DNA from: Acidobacteria bacterium UBA2994
GTDB taxonomy: Bacteria; Acidobacteriota; Vicinamibacteria; Vicinamibacterales; UBA8438
NCBI GenBank assembly: GCA_002346545.1
Contig: DEAA01000064.1
Location: forward strand, 110,607-157,363
Length of the DNA stretch: 46,757 nt
Direction of reading: 5' to 3'
Shown here one piece after another: positions 8,093 to 17,714 of the stretch. The position numbers were made by a program, and so were the translations under genes. Numbering within the stretch: the stretch's first letter is position 1; each line of letters begins with the position of its first letter. A model generated the notes under the pieces. That model saw nothing but the letters and a program-made list of their open reading frames with translations, had not been told where the DNA came from and did not search any database.

Positions 8093-9385
8093 TCATGGCG
8101 GTCCGAGTTCCTGATGCCAGGCCGCTGGTAGGTGCGGTTTGGTGTCACGCACGATCTCCAGGATCGTCCATCGTTCTTCGCTCGTCAGGTGCCGGGAACT
8201 TGCATGGTCGGTCGTCAGAGTCGTGAGAAGCCGCGCGTAGATCGTGTTACGCACGTCGGATGGTAGGTTGTCGAGAAGCGGGCTGTAGATCAGATAGCTG
8301 AGTCGATAGCGAAAAAGACTGGTCTCGAGATCGAATTCACGTAGTGAGCGCCCCAGTCGGTCGCGAGGGCCGCCCGCCGAGAAGGTCTCGGTGAATGTGG
8401 AGACGCCCCGGATCGGCGCCGACAGAGGTGCTTCGTCGGCGAACAGCATGTACCGCACGATCTCCTCAACGAGAGCAGCGCGGTCCTCCTTTTCGCTCGC
8501 ATCCAGTAAGCCGTCGTGCTCGGCGATGCGAGCCTCCCAGCCGGCTCGGGTGAAGAGATTAAGCAGATGGGCCTGGTGCTCCAGGGTCATCAGCGCCACC
8601 AGATCGCTCGTCGGCACCGGGTAGTCGTCCGGATCGATGAACCGGGTCAGTGTCGTGAGGTTTTGGTTTGCCGGGTCGACGAATCCGGCTGGGGTCGAGG
8701 GGTCTCGGGCGACGGCGTTGCCGCGGTGGCGCTGGTCGCCATGTTCACCCGTGACATACCAGCCTCCCCATCGCTGCTCGAAGGGGGTGTCGTGGCTGGT
8801 GACCACGGTGCCCAGGGTGAAGTCGGGGCGGCCGGTGGCGGTGGTGGAGACCGATCCAACATAGGGGCCGGGCACGCCGAGGGTGGCCGCCGCCTGATGA
8901 CACTGCAAGCAGACGTTCGGTCGAGCGACCCGGGGGGCGCCGTCCGGCGAGCGGCCGAAGGTGTAGAAGCGGGCGCCGTCTTCCGGGACGAACGCCATTA
9001 CCTCGAGCAGCGCTGCCCCCGGCACGAAGCCGATGGCCACAGTCTCGTTGAAGTAGAGGGCCCGCGGCTGCCGCGGACCGATGTGGTTCGACAGCAGACT
9101 GGTCTGCGAGAACACCAGGGCCTGGGAGTCGACCGGCACGTCCAGGCGCTCCAGAAGAGCAGGCAGGTAGCCAAAGCGTTCGTCGTGTTCGAGGGTGGTG
9201 GAGGCCGCCTCGAGCTGGCTGGCCAACTGCGCCACGATGTCGTCCGACTGTCGGCGGTGGTAGTCGATCGCCGGATGTCCGGCCGGCAGGTTGGCCCGAT
9301 ATGGTCCCGGCGGCGGCACCTGAGCTTCTGCGATGGCGGGCACGAACGCGAGCACGAGCGCGGCGAGGGTGCGCGAGGTGGCCAC
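8093..9385 (-). CDS. Exported monohaem c-type protein of unknown function
   Basis: The 430-residue protein starts at GTG with a signal peptide (about 1-21, ending AIAEAQ). It carries one c-haem motif, CLQCH, in the context RPNVCLQCHQAA near residue 160, placed mid-protein and not in a compact cytochrome domain. Other visible segments are ALYFNETVAIGFVPGA upstream of the haem site, HRGNAVA, and a long helical C-terminal half with TLEHQAHLLNL. I do not recognise a characterised family. The high content of haem and DUF1592 proteins nearby suggests a role in periplasmic electron transfer or oxidation. It is divergent from the large DUF1592 gene, with about 100 bp between starts, so the two may be coordinately regulated. 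Confidence 0.65.
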   Translation of the reverse strand: MATSRTLAALVLAFVPAIAEAQVPPPGPYRANLPAGHPAIDYHRRQSDDIVAQLASQLEAASTTLEHDERFGYLPALLERLDVPVDSQALVFSQTSLLSNHIGPRQPRALYFNETVAIGFVPGAALLEVMAFVPEDGARFYTFGRSPDGAPRVARPNVCLQCHQAAATLGVPGPYVGSVSTTATGRPDFTLGTVVTSHDTPFEQRWGGWYVTGEHGDQRHRGNAVARDPSTPAGFVDPANQNLTTLTRFIDPDDYPVPTSDLVALMTLEHQAHLLNLFTRAGWEARIAEHDGLLDASEKEDRAALVEEIVRYMLFADEAPLSAPIRGVSTFTETFSAGGPRDRLGRSLREFDLETSLFRYRLSYLIYSPLLDNLPSDVRNTIYARLLTTLTTDHASSRHLTSEERWTILEIVRDTKPHLPAAWHQELGPP

Positions 9386-9488
9386 GCTCGGATTTTACGC
9401 CGATGCCGCACGGAGCGGAGCGTCGGGGCGAAATCCCTTCGGGTTCGCGAGCGGGATCGGCTAATCTGTGCCCGGACCTGTGGTAGAC

Positions 9489-11846
9489 ATGCGCCTACTC
9501 ACGTTTACGGCGGTCTTGTCGCTGGTCGCGGCTGGAGGAGGCCTTGCCCAGGTGCTCCCTGATCGGGCCCTGCTTGACCGCTACTGCATGAGCTGTCACA
9601 GCGACCAGTCGCGACAGGGTGACCTCTCACTGGCCGACATCGACCTCGCCCGGCCAGCGGCGTATGCCCCAGTCCTCGAGAAGGTGGCTCGGAAGCTTCG
9701 CGCCGGTCTGATGCCGCCTCCTGGTCGACCCCGGCCAGAAGCCGATGTCGTCGATCAGTTCATCCTGGATATCGAGACTTCGATAGACGTTGCCGCAGCC
9801 AGCGAGCCGAACCCCGGGCGGCCGGTGCTACATCGCCTGAACCGCACGGAATACGCCAACGTAGTCAGGGATCTGCTGGGCTTGGAGGTACGCGCCGAGA
9901 CGCTCCTGCCGCCCGATGACATGAGTCAGGGCTACGACAACATGTCGGACGTGCTGACCGTATCGCCGGCGTTACTCGAGAGCTACATTTCGGCGGCGGG
10001 CAAGATCAGCCGTCTCGCGATCGGTGATCCGGATGTCAACCCGGCGGTTGAGACCTACGTGGTGCCCCAGGCGGTATCCCAGATGACTCACGTGCCGGGG
10101 ACGCCGTTCGGCACCAGGGGTGGGCTGGCTGTCACGCACAATTTCCCCGCGGATGGGAAGTACGCGTTCCGGTTGTCGTTCTATTACTCAAGCATCGGTC
10201 CAATCTTCGGAGACAACATTCCCGCCGAAGGTGAGCAGATCGAGATCGCGATCGATGGCGAGCGGGTTGCGCTGCTCGACTTCGATCGGAAGCTCAAGAC
10301 GACCGAGGATCTGCGCACGCCGCCGATAGCGATCACGGCCGGACCGCATCAGCTGTCTGCCGCCTTTATCAAGCGCGCCGCCGGACCGGTGCAGGATTTC
10401 GTGATGCCGTTCGACCGCGTGTTGGCCGACCTCTCCACCGGTCATTTTCCCGGCCTGACTGGCCTGCCGCACCTCCGGAATCTCGGGATCGACGGTCCGT
10501 ATGACGTGACCGGCGTCAGCGAGACGCCCAGTCGTGGCCGCGTGCTGAGCTGTCGACCCGCAACGCCAGAGGCGGAGCTCGGGTGTGCTCGGGAGATTGT
10601 GGGGCGTCTCGCGCGACGAGCCTTTAGGCGCCCGGTCGCGGACACCGATCTCGATCGACTCCTAACGCTTTATGCCGAAGGGCGCGACGCTGGCGGTTTC
10701 GACGCAGGCATCCGACTGGCCCTCCAGGCGGTGCTTGCCGATCCCGAGTTCGTCTTCCGCTTCGAACGGACGCCATCTGATGCCGAGGTAGGCGAGAGCT
10801 ACCAGATTAGTGACCTGGAGCTAGCGTCCAGGTTGTCCTTTTTCCTGTGGAGCAGCGTCCCGGATGAGGTGCTGCTTGCGGTTGCCGATGAGGGACGGCT
10901 GTCCGACCCGGCTGAATTGGAGCGGCAGGTACGCCGCATGCTCGACGACTCGCGCGCCGAAGCGTTGTCGACGAGCTTTGCGTCACACTGGCTCCGTTTG
11001 CAGAACCTCAGCGACGCACATCCGGATGTCTATCTGTTCCCCAATTGGGACGAGAACCTAAACCGATCGATGCGGCGTGAGACCGAGATGCTGTTCGACC
11101 ACGTCGTGCGGGCGGATCGAAGTCTGCTGGAGCTGCTCGACGCCGACTACACCTTTGTGAACGAGCGGCTGGCCGGACACTACGGGATCCCGAATGTCGT
11201 GGGCTCACGTTTTCGGCGCGTCGAGGTCGCCGCGCCGGAACGCCGAGGCCTGCTCGGTCACGCGAGCATCTTGACGTTGACCTCGGTGTCCAACCGCACG
11301 GCGCCGGTCATCCGGGGCGCGTGGGTGCTCGACGTGTTGCTAGGGACGCCGCCGCCGCGACCCCCGGCCGACGTCCCTCCTCTCGAGGAGAACGAGACGC
11401 ACCAGGTACTGACATCGGTTCGGGATCGGGTGATCGCCCACCGGGCGAATCCGGCCTGTGCGTCGTGCCACAACGTGATGGATCCGGTTGGGTTCGCGCT
11501 CGAGAACTTCGACGCGGTTGGGGCCTGGCGGACCATGGACGGACCGGACCGGGTCGACCCGTCGGGCACGTTGTACGACGGGACGCCGGTTGACGGGCCC
11601 AGCGCCCTCCGCGGATTCTTGCTGGCCAACCATGATCTGTTTCTGACGAATTTCGCACGCAACCTGTTGATGTACGCGACTGGTCGAGTCTTCCAGCCCT
11701 ACGACATGCCGGCTGTACGGGAAGTGGTGTCGGAGGCTGCTGCGGCCGACCATCGCTTCTCTGCCTACGTCCTGGGGGTGGTGAACAGTACACCCTTCAG
11801 GATGCGCCGTGCTGACCAGGTGCCAGATGACGTGGCGGTGCAATGA
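9489..11846 (+). CDS. Exported dihaem DUF1587/1592/1588/1585 protein, cassette 1
   Basis: The 785-residue protein has a signal peptide (1-21) and a haem motif CMSCH (33-37), then domains in the usual planctomycete/acidobacterial order: DUF1587 (HRLNRTEYANVVRDLL), a beta-rich segment resembling a carbohydrate-binding module (about 190-320), DUF1595 (LARRAFRRPV), DUF1592 (LASRLSFFLWSSVPDE), DUF1588 with a second haem motif CASCH (657-661, followed by NVMDPVGF) and DUF1585 (NLLMYATGR). The family is uncharacterised; two haems and a sugar-binding-like module suggest a surface redox enzyme. The ATG at 9489 is preferred because it begins the signal peptide; a GTG at 9468 would add seven residues. 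It heads a cassette with the next two genes. Confidence 0.85.
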   Translation: MRLLTFTAVLSLVAAGGGLAQVLPDRALLDRYCMSCHSDQSRQGDLSLADIDLARPAAYAPVLEKVARKLRAGLMPPPGRPRPEADVVDQFILDIETSIDVAAASEPNPGRPVLHRLNRTEYANVVRDLLGLEVRAETLLPPDDMSQGYDNMSDVLTVSPALLESYISAAGKISRLAIGDPDVNPAVETYVVPQAVSQMTHVPGTPFGTRGGLAVTHNFPADGKYAFRLSFYYSSIGPIFGDNIPAEGEQIEIAIDGERVALLDFDRKLKTTEDLRTPPIAITAGPHQLSAAFIKRAAGPVQDFVMPFDRVLADLSTGHFPGLTGLPHLRNLGIDGPYDVTGVSETPSRGRVLSCRPATPEAELGCAREIVGRLARRAFRRPVADTDLDRLLTLYAEGRDAGGFDAGIRLALQAVLADPEFVFRFERTPSDAEVGESYQISDLELASRLSFFLWSSVPDEVLLAVADEGRLSDPAELERQVRRMLDDSRAEALSTSFASHWLRLQNLSDAHPDVYLFPNWDENLNRSMRRETEMLFDHVVRADRSLLELLDADYTFVNERLAGHYGIPNVVGSRFRRVEVAAPERRGLLGHASILTLTSVSNRTAPVIRGAWVLDVLLGTPPPRPPADVPPLEENETHQVLTSVRDRVIAHRANPACASCHNVMDPVGFALENFDAVGAWRTMDGPDRVDPSGTLYDGTPVDGPSALRGFLLANHDLFLTNFARNLLMYATGRVFQPYDMPAVREVVSEAAAADHRFSAYVLGVVNSTPFRMRRADQVPDDVAVQ

Positions 11847-11891
11847 CCAGAGATCTGGGAAGATAGAGGGGAAGACGCGGGAGAAAGCGGC

Positions 11892-13265
11892 ATGTACATC
11901 ACACGGAAGCACATCTCGAGACGTAAAGCGCTACGTGGTGTCGGGGTTACCCTGGCGCTGCCGTGGCTCGAAGCCATGATGCCGGCGCAGACGGCGATTC
12001 GTGGGTCGGCGGCCCAGCCTCGTACCCGGTTTGCCGCGCTTGAGATGGTGCACGGGTCGGCGGGCAGCACGGGTGAAGGCACCAGGCTGCACTACTGGTC
12101 GCCTCGCACCGTCGGTCGGAATTTCGAGACCACTCCGATCCTGCGTCCCCTCGAGCCGTATCAGGACTATGTGACGATCGTTAGCCACACGGACATCGCT
12201 CCCGCCACGGCACAGACCGAGGCCGAGGCGGGCGCCGACCACACCCGTTCGTCGGCCGCGTTCTTGACGTCGGCGCACGCCAAGATGACCGAGGGCGCCG
12301 ACATCTACAACGGGACGTCGGTAGATCAGCTCTATGCCAGGGCCCATGGTCAGGACACACCGCTGCCGTCGATCCAGCTTTGCGTGGAGGATGTGGGCTC
12401 GCTGACGGGCGCCTGCGGTTACGGCTACAGCTGCGTCTATGCCAACACGATCTCCTGGTCGTCTCCGACCACGCCGCTCCCGATGGAGCGGGACCCACGC
12501 GTGGTCTTCGAGCGGTTGTTCGGCGACGGTGCGACGCCCGAGCAGCGGATGCAGCGACGGCAGGCCAACGCGAGCATCCTCGACGCCATTCTCGGGAAGG
12601 TCGCCGAGCTGCAGCGTGACTTGGGCGCTGCGGACCGGGCCCGCCTCAGCGACTATCTCGAGGATGTTCGAGAGATCGAGCGCCGCATAGAGCTGGTCGA
12701 GGGGCAAAATGCGACTCGGCGGGGTGTCGATCTGCCGGACGCCCCGGTTGGGGTGCCGGATGCCTGGACCGATCACATCCGCATGATGTTCGACCTGCAG
12801 GTCTTGGCGTTCACGACCGACGTGACCCGGGTGTCGGCGTTCAAGATGGGGCGTGACGTTAGTTCACGGGTCTACACCGAGAGCGGCGTGGAGACGCCAT
12901 TCCACTCGCTGTCCCACCACGGCAACCGGTCGGACAAGCTGGCGGAGTTCGCCAAGCTGAACGAGTTCCACGTCGATCAGGTCGCCTACTTCATCGATCG
13001 ATTGAAGAATACGCCCGACGGCGATGGCAACCTGCTGGATCACTCGATGGTGCTCTACGGCAGCCCCATGGGCGATGGTAGCGTCCACAATCATCTGCGG
13101 GTTCCGCTGTTCCTGGCCGGTCACGCCAATGGCCAGCTGAAGGGCAACTCTCATGTGCTGTGCGAGGACGGGACGCCGATGGCGAACCTGCTGCTGACGA
13201 TGATGCACAAGCTCGAAGTGGGCGTTGACAGCGTCGGCGACAGTACCGGCGAGATCGCGATCTGA
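11892..13265 (+). CDS. Tat-exported DUF1552 family protein, cassette 1
   Basis: The 457-residue protein begins with a twin-arginine signal (SRRKALRG, arginines at 10-11, then a hydrophobic stretch LALPWLEAM), so it is folded before export. Typical DUF1552 phrases follow: ILRPLEPYQDYVTIVSHTD, an HTRSSAAFLTS segment, SYSCVYANTISW-like GYSCVYANTISW, VVFERLFGDG, SDYLEDVREIERRI and HSLSHHGNR near the C-terminal half. The family is related in layout to DUF1501/sulfatase-like proteins, but no activity is established. DUF1552 genes nearly always follow DUF1592-family genes, as here (45-bp gap), so the two products probably act together in the periplasm. The next gene starts 3 bp after its stop. Confidence 0.85.
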   Translation: MYITRKHISRRKALRGVGVTLALPWLEAMMPAQTAIRGSAAQPRTRFAALEMVHGSAGSTGEGTRLHYWSPRTVGRNFETTPILRPLEPYQDYVTIVSHTDIAPATAQTEAEAGADHTRSSAAFLTSAHAKMTEGADIYNGTSVDQLYARAHGQDTPLPSIQLCVEDVGSLTGACGYGYSCVYANTISWSSPTTPLPMERDPRVVFERLFGDGATPEQRMQRRQANASILDAILGKVAELQRDLGAADRARLSDYLEDVREIERRIELVEGQNATRRGVDLPDAPVGVPDAWTDHIRMMFDLQVLAFTTDVTRVSAFKMGRDVSSRVYTESGVETPFHSLSHHGNRSDKLAEFAKLNEFHVDQVAYFIDRLKNTPDGDGNLLDHSMVLYGSPMGDGSVHNHLRVPLFLAGHANGQLKGNSHVLCEDGTPMANLLLTMMHKLEVGVDSVGDSTGEIAI

Positions 13266-13267
13266 CG

Positions 13268-14833
13268 ATGAAGAGCCTGGCGCACCTTTTGTGCACCGCG
13301 GCGTTCGTCGGTGGGTTGGTCCTGCCGGCGGCCGCGGCTGACGCGCCTGTCGCCGATGCGGCGCAGGAGGCGGACCTGACGACGGTGCTCGCCCTGATCG
13401 GGCAAGGGGCCGACGTCAACGTTTCTCAAGGCGATGGCATGACCGCCATGCACTGGGCGGCATTCCACGATGACTTGGAGTTGGCCCGGGCGCTCCTGTC
13501 GGTCCGGGCAGACGTCGATCGGGGCACCCGCGTGGGTGGGTTGCAGCCGCTCTGGATGGCGGCGACCAATGGTAGCGCGGAGATGATCCGCGTACTGGTT
13601 GACGCTGGCGCCAACGTCAATGCTGCAAATGGCACCGGGGCTACACCGCTCATGGCCGCGGCCATGTCTGGCAGCGTCGACGCTGTAGTGCTCTTGCTCG
13701 ACGAAGGCGCGTTCGCCAACGCACGCGAGACGGCGAACGGCCAGACCCCGCTCATGTTCGCTGCCTGGGAAGATCGTGCAGACGTCATCCGCTTGCTCAT
13801 CGACCGAGGCGCCCATGTGGGGTTGACGTCGTGGGTGGTGTCGATGGCCGAGCAACAGTACGACTCCGACGGGAATCTTCTGCCGACGCGTCGCCCGCGG
13901 GCGCCGGGCGGGAACTCGGTTATGGGTGGGATGACCGCCCTTCTGTTCGCCGCTCGAGATGGTCATCTGGCTGCGGTCGAGGCCCTGGTCGAGGGGGGCG
14001 TGAATGTGGACCAGGTGGCCGGGAGCGAAGGCTCCAGCCCCATGGTGATCGCGATCGCCAACGGGCACTACACGGTGGCGAAGTATTTGCTCGATGCCGG
14101 GGCAGACCCCAACGTGGAGAACGTGGATGGGCTAGCCCCGCTATACGCCACGATCAACATGCGGTTCGCGCCGGTGTCGTGGGCCCCGAATCCCCGCACG
14201 GATCAGGAACGGGTAGACGCCGTGACTCTGGTGGCGGCACTGCTCGATGCCGGGGCAGATCCCGATGCTCGGATCGCCCGTGGGTTGTGGTTTAGTCCCA
14301 CCTCGCACAATCGGCTCTGGATCAACCCGGCCGGTGCCACCCCGTTCTGGCGTGCTGCCCAGGCCAGTGACGTGGAGTCGATGCGGTTGCTGCTTCGCGC
14401 CGGTGCCGATCCGCATCTTGCCACCACCGATGGCACCACCCCGCTGATGGTGGCGTCGGGCATCGGGTGGCGCGGCAACTTCAGCCAGAACGCGCTAGGT
14501 GCCTGGATGGACGCGGTGCGCTTCCTGGTGGAATTGGGCGCGGATGTAACGGCGAGCGACCGTAGCGGCTACACCGCGCTGCACGGGGCCGCCGCGCTCG
14601 GCGATAACGAGATGGTCGAGTATCTCGTGTCGCACGGGGCCGGCGTAGATGCCATTGACCGGCGCGGTAACTCTCCGGCCGACATGGCGTTTGGCCCGTC
14701 GAGATTCTTCATTCCCAAGCCGAAAACTGTCGAGTTGCTGGTTCGACTCGGCTCGCCGTTCCAGGACAAGTGCCGATCCGACCAGTGCGTGGACGGGAAG
14801 TTCTTCGGGGGTGCGTCAACCACTCCGCGCTGA
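13268..14833 (+). CDS. Secreted ankyrin-repeat protein, cassette 1
   Basis: The 521-residue protein has a signal peptide (about 1-24, LVLPAAAADA) followed by roughly ten ankyrin repeats to about residue 500. Repeats show the usual pattern (TPLMAAAMSGSVDAVVLLLD, MTALLFAARDGHLAAVEAL, YTALHGAAALGDNEMVEYL). A loop-rich insertion interrupts the array at about 195-225 and another at 300-360. Near the C-terminus are two cysteines (KCRSDQC), possibly a disulfide. Ankyrin repeats bind proteins; in the periplasm or on the surface this one may hold together or inhibit the cassette's redox proteins (inference). It starts 3 bp after the DUF1552 stop, so it is cotranscribed. Confidence 0.85.
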   Translation: MKSLAHLLCTAAFVGGLVLPAAAADAPVADAAQEADLTTVLALIGQGADVNVSQGDGMTAMHWAAFHDDLELARALLSVRADVDRGTRVGGLQPLWMAATNGSAEMIRVLVDAGANVNAANGTGATPLMAAAMSGSVDAVVLLLDEGAFANARETANGQTPLMFAAWEDRADVIRLLIDRGAHVGLTSWVVSMAEQQYDSDGNLLPTRRPRAPGGNSVMGGMTALLFAARDGHLAAVEALVEGGVNVDQVAGSEGSSPMVIAIANGHYTVAKYLLDAGADPNVENVDGLAPLYATINMRFAPVSWAPNPRTDQERVDAVTLVAALLDAGADPDARIARGLWFSPTSHNRLWINPAGATPFWRAAQASDVESMRLLLRAGADPHLATTDGTTPLMVASGIGWRGNFSQNALGAWMDAVRFLVELGADVTASDRSGYTALHGAAALGDNEMVEYLVSHGAGVDAIDRRGNSPADMAFGPSRFFIPKPKTVELLVRLGSPFQDKCRSDQCVDGKFFGGASTTPR

Positions 14834-15173
14834 ACGATACGGACCCCCCTGGCACGGCGGTATGCACCGCGACTCGGAGCCGGACGCTCGAGGAGCTACT
14901 TGGCGGCCGTGGCGCTGACTATATGAGCGCGCTGGCCGATGCCGTGGCTTTCGAGGCCAGTTCGTTCGATGTGGTCCATGTGTTTCTGCCCCGTTCGTTC
15001 CGGAAGCTTCCGGTGGTAGACGCTGAGCGCTGGGTGGCGGGGCAGGTCAGTCGCTGGCACGTGCTCTTGGCCATCGACTCGTCGCGCGATAATTCCCGGT
15101 TGTTCTGGGTGGCCGAGTGTCGACCCGCCGGTGACGCCGTCGGCGATTCCGGCATGCGGGTCGCCCGCGGGTG
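14834..15173 (+). other. Gap with an unassigned open frame; possible gene fragment
   Basis: No confident gene lies between the ankyrin gene and the convergent glycosyltransferase. One plus-strand frame stays open across the whole gap and beyond, with protein-like codon choice; from an ATG at 14922 it reads MSALADAVAFEASSFDVV, then VDAERWVAGQVSRWHVLL and LFWVAECRPAG. There is no clear ribosome-binding site, and the frame continues antisense into the glycosyltransferase gene (to 15357). It could be a small hypothetical gene, a fragment of a lost gene, or chance. No terminator hairpin was found here. Confidence 0.3.
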
Positions 15174-16811
15174 TCAGCGGGTGAAGCGGTCGTCTGCACC
15201 GGTGGTGCGCACGAGGACCGCGTCGTTCGAGATCTCGCGCACGATCTCTACGCCCGTCCCTTCAAGCTGCATTTCTCGAGCTCCCAGCGTCGTGGTGACC
15301 ACGATGGTGCCTGCCGGCCCGCCGGTTTCCCATTCATCGACCGGACGCCGCAGGTAATACTCGATGCCGAACTGCCACGTGCGGTGGAGTCCGTAGCTCC
15401 GAACCGGCGCGCTGCTGGCGAGCGCCGAGGCTTTCTCGGCCACGCTCCTCGTGCTGATGAACGGGTCGAGTGTTGGCATCAGGAACAGGCTGAGCTGCCA
15501 CAGCGCGAGGGTGACTCCGAGGGCGGTAGTGGCGACCACGGGCAGGAGCTGCCGACGTGCACCGAAGAATAGGCTCCCGAGTCCGGCCAGGCCCATGATC
15601 GCCCCGAGCGGTCGGACAGCGCCAGGCGCCACTCCCGCGCTTTCCACCCCAGGCGCGACGAGGAATGCAACCGACATCGCGAGTAGGGTGCCGGCGGTGC
15701 TCATGCCGAGGGCGCGCACTGCGCGTCGCTGCTCTAGAGTGACCGCGATGCTCCGGGCTAGGAGCAGGATGGCTGGTGGCACCGACGGGAGCACATAGCC
15801 GGGGAGCTTCGATTGGGACAGACTGAAGAACGCGATGGGGAACACGACCCAGCATGCGAGAAAGATCGACGCCGATCCTTTCCGGGCACGCGTCTGGAGT
15901 GCGGCGCGTCCCTCGCGAGCCACGCCGACGATCCAGGCCGACCAGGGAGCTAGCGCCAGGATCATGACGGGGCCGTAGAACCAGAACGGCTGGACATGGC
16001 GGAAGACCGGCGTGAGGAACCGCTCGACGTTGTGCGAGATGAGGAAGACCTGTACGAACTCTGGGTTGGCGAGGCCGACGAGCACGTACCAGGGCGATGC
16101 GACCACGCAGAAGGTCAGGATGGCCCAGGGAGAGGCCAGGCGCCAGATGCGCTCGGGACGCCCCACCAGCACAGACGCGATTACGCTCGATGACCCAGCC
16201 AGGAGGACGCCGGCGGGGCCCTTCGCGAGGACTGCCAGACCAAGTGCCCCACCCCAACCTACTTCGAAGCCGCGTCCGGCTTCACCTTGGGGCCGGATGA
16301 CGATCGGCAGGGCCAGGGCCAGGGCCAGGATCAAGGTCGACGTGAAGATGGTGTCGGTGGTGGCAGCCCTCGCAAACACCAGCGTAGCGATGCTTGAGGG
16401 ATACAGGACCGTAAAGAGCAGGGTGGTCGTGCGGCCAAAGTATCGCCACCCCAGCCAGCCGGCCGCCAGCATCGAGATCAGGGACCCGAGAATCGACGGA
16501 AGACGGGCGGCGAGCTCGCCCTCACCGAGCAGCTGGTAGCCTGCGGCGGCGATCCAGTAGTAAAGGATAGGTTTTTCCAGCCAGGCTTCCCCGTACAGTT
16601 TCGGTGTAACCCAGTCGCCGCTTTCTGCCATGGCTCTGGCGATTGCTGCATAGCGGGGTTCGTCTGGGCCGACGAGGCCGAAGACGGTCATCCCGCTGAA
16701 GAAGCTCACGTAGCAGGCGAGTCCGGCAATGGCGACGAGCGTCCATTCGAAGGGGCTTAGCGACAGGGGGGGCGCTTCGGCGGGGGTCGTTGGCGGATTG
16801 GTGTGGCTCAT
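15174..16811 (-). CDS. ArnT/GT39-type membrane glycosyltransferase
   Basis: The 545-residue integral membrane protein has about 11-13 hydrophobic segments. The first periplasmic loop carries the GT39/ArnT-like signature GLVGPDEPRYAAIARAM, with the acidic DE pair expected to act in catalysis, then WVTPKLYGEAWLEKPILYYW, which is typical of the family. Such enzymes transfer sugars from polyprenyl-phosphate donors to lipid A, proteins or other acceptors on the periplasmic side. The acceptor cannot be told from sequence; ArnT proper needs a lipid A modification locus, which is absent here. The C-terminal third is a soluble, less conserved domain. It stands alone, convergent with the ankyrin gene and divergent from the molybdenum hydroxylase operon. 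Confidence 0.85.
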   Translation of the reverse strand: MSHTNPPTTPAEAPPLSLSPFEWTLVAIAGLACYVSFFSGMTVFGLVGPDEPRYAAIARAMAESGDWVTPKLYGEAWLEKPILYYWIAAAGYQLLGEGELAARLPSILGSLISMLAAGWLGWRYFGRTTTLLFTVLYPSSIATLVFARAATTDTIFTSTLILALALALPIVIRPQGEAGRGFEVGWGGALGLAVLAKGPAGVLLAGSSSVIASVLVGRPERIWRLASPWAILTFCVVASPWYVLVGLANPEFVQVFLISHNVERFLTPVFRHVQPFWFYGPVMILALAPWSAWIVGVAREGRAALQTRARKGSASIFLACWVVFPIAFFSLSQSKLPGYVLPSVPPAILLLARSIAVTLEQRRAVRALGMSTAGTLLAMSVAFLVAPGVESAGVAPGAVRPLGAIMGLAGLGSLFFGARRQLLPVVATTALGVTLALWQLSLFLMPTLDPFISTRSVAEKASALASSAPVRSYGLHRTWQFGIEYYLRRPVDEWETGGPAGTIVVTTTLGAREMQLEGTGVEIVREISNDAVLVRTTGADDRFTR

Positions 16812-17068
16812 TGGCGAACGGCCAGCTGACGGGCAGATTGTATGCCGAGCCCGCGTCGTCCGGTAGTGTGGAGCCCGTTCGGATAGGTGACGATGGGAGC
16901 GTTGAGTGCGACTTCTTACGAGGTTGACCGAATTGGGTGAAAATTGACGAAATTGATCTGCGCGGATCGTTGTCGAACATGTTATTGTCGACTACGTGGC
17001 AGAGTGGGCTGGGTAGAGATTCCAGGCCCCCGAAGGAAATTCGGCAGAACGAGGGAGGTGATCGCCCT

Positions 17069-17713
17069 ATGAATCAGGAGATCATCGAGTTGACTGAGGA
17101 AGCGACCGAGCAGGGCGTTTCCCGACGTGGTTTCATCAAGGGCGCCATTGCGGCCAGCGCAGCTGTGTCGTCGTCGAACTACCTGTTCCGTGGGAACGGC
17201 GGGACGGCGCTTGCACAGTCGCCAGCGGCCGGAGCCGTTGAGCGTCTCATCACGCTCAATATCAACGGTCGCAGCCGTCGAGTGCAGGCGCCTCCGATGG
17301 AGACCCTGTCGACGACGTTGCGCTATACCCTGGGCCTGACCGGCACCAAGATTGGGTGCGATCGTGCCGAGTGCGGCGCTTGTACCGTGCTGCTCGACGG
17401 TCAGCCGCACTATGGCTGTTCCGTGCTCACTCACTCGGTGCGTGGCCGTGAGGTCACCAGCATCGAGGGGCTCGAGGGCGAGGACGGCACGCTGCATCCG
17501 ATGCAGCAGGCCGTGCTCGAGGAGCAGGGCTTCCAATGCGCGTTCTGCATGTCGGGGTTCATCATGAACACCGTGGCACTGCTCAATGAGAACCAGAACC
17601 CGACGCGGAAGGACGCCGCCGAGTGGCTCTCGGGCAACCTGTGTCGGTGTGCAGACTACGACAAGATCCTGACGTCCGTCATGCGGGCGGCGGAAATCAC
17701 GCGGGGGGCCTGA
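17069..17713 (+). CDS. Molybdenum hydroxylase small subunit, 2x[2Fe-2S], with Tat signal
   Basis: The 214-residue protein has a Tat signal (VSRRGFIKGAIAAS, arginines 19-20; cleavage near ALAQ 47-50), then the two [2Fe-2S] domains of xanthine oxidase-family small subunits. The plant-type cluster is bound by C97, C102, C105 and C117 (GCDRAECGACTVLLDG); the alpha-helical cluster by C157, C160, C192 and C194 (FQCAFCMSGF and GNLCRCADY). The ATG at 17069 follows GGGAGGTG (17053-17060). The large subunit has no signal of its own, so the assembled enzyme is probably carried across the membrane by this Tat signal. It is the first gene of a three-gene operon. Confidence 0.93.
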   Translation: MNQEIIELTEEATEQGVSRRGFIKGAIAASAAVSSSNYLFRGNGGTALAQSPAAGAVERLITLNINGRSRRVQAPPMETLSTTLRYTLGLTGTKIGCDRAECGACTVLLDGQPHYGCSVLTHSVRGREVTSIEGLEGEDGTLHPMQQAVLEEQGFQCAFCMSGFIMNTVALLNENQNPTRKDAAEWLSGNLCRCADYDKILTSVMRAAEITRGA

Positions 17714-17714
17714 C

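Noticed and set aside
16970..16991. Direct repeat TTGTCGA, 15 bp apart, in front of the molybdenum hydroxylase operon
   Set aside because: Could be a regulator site, but a 7-bp repeat is easily met by chance and no promoter elements fit around it.
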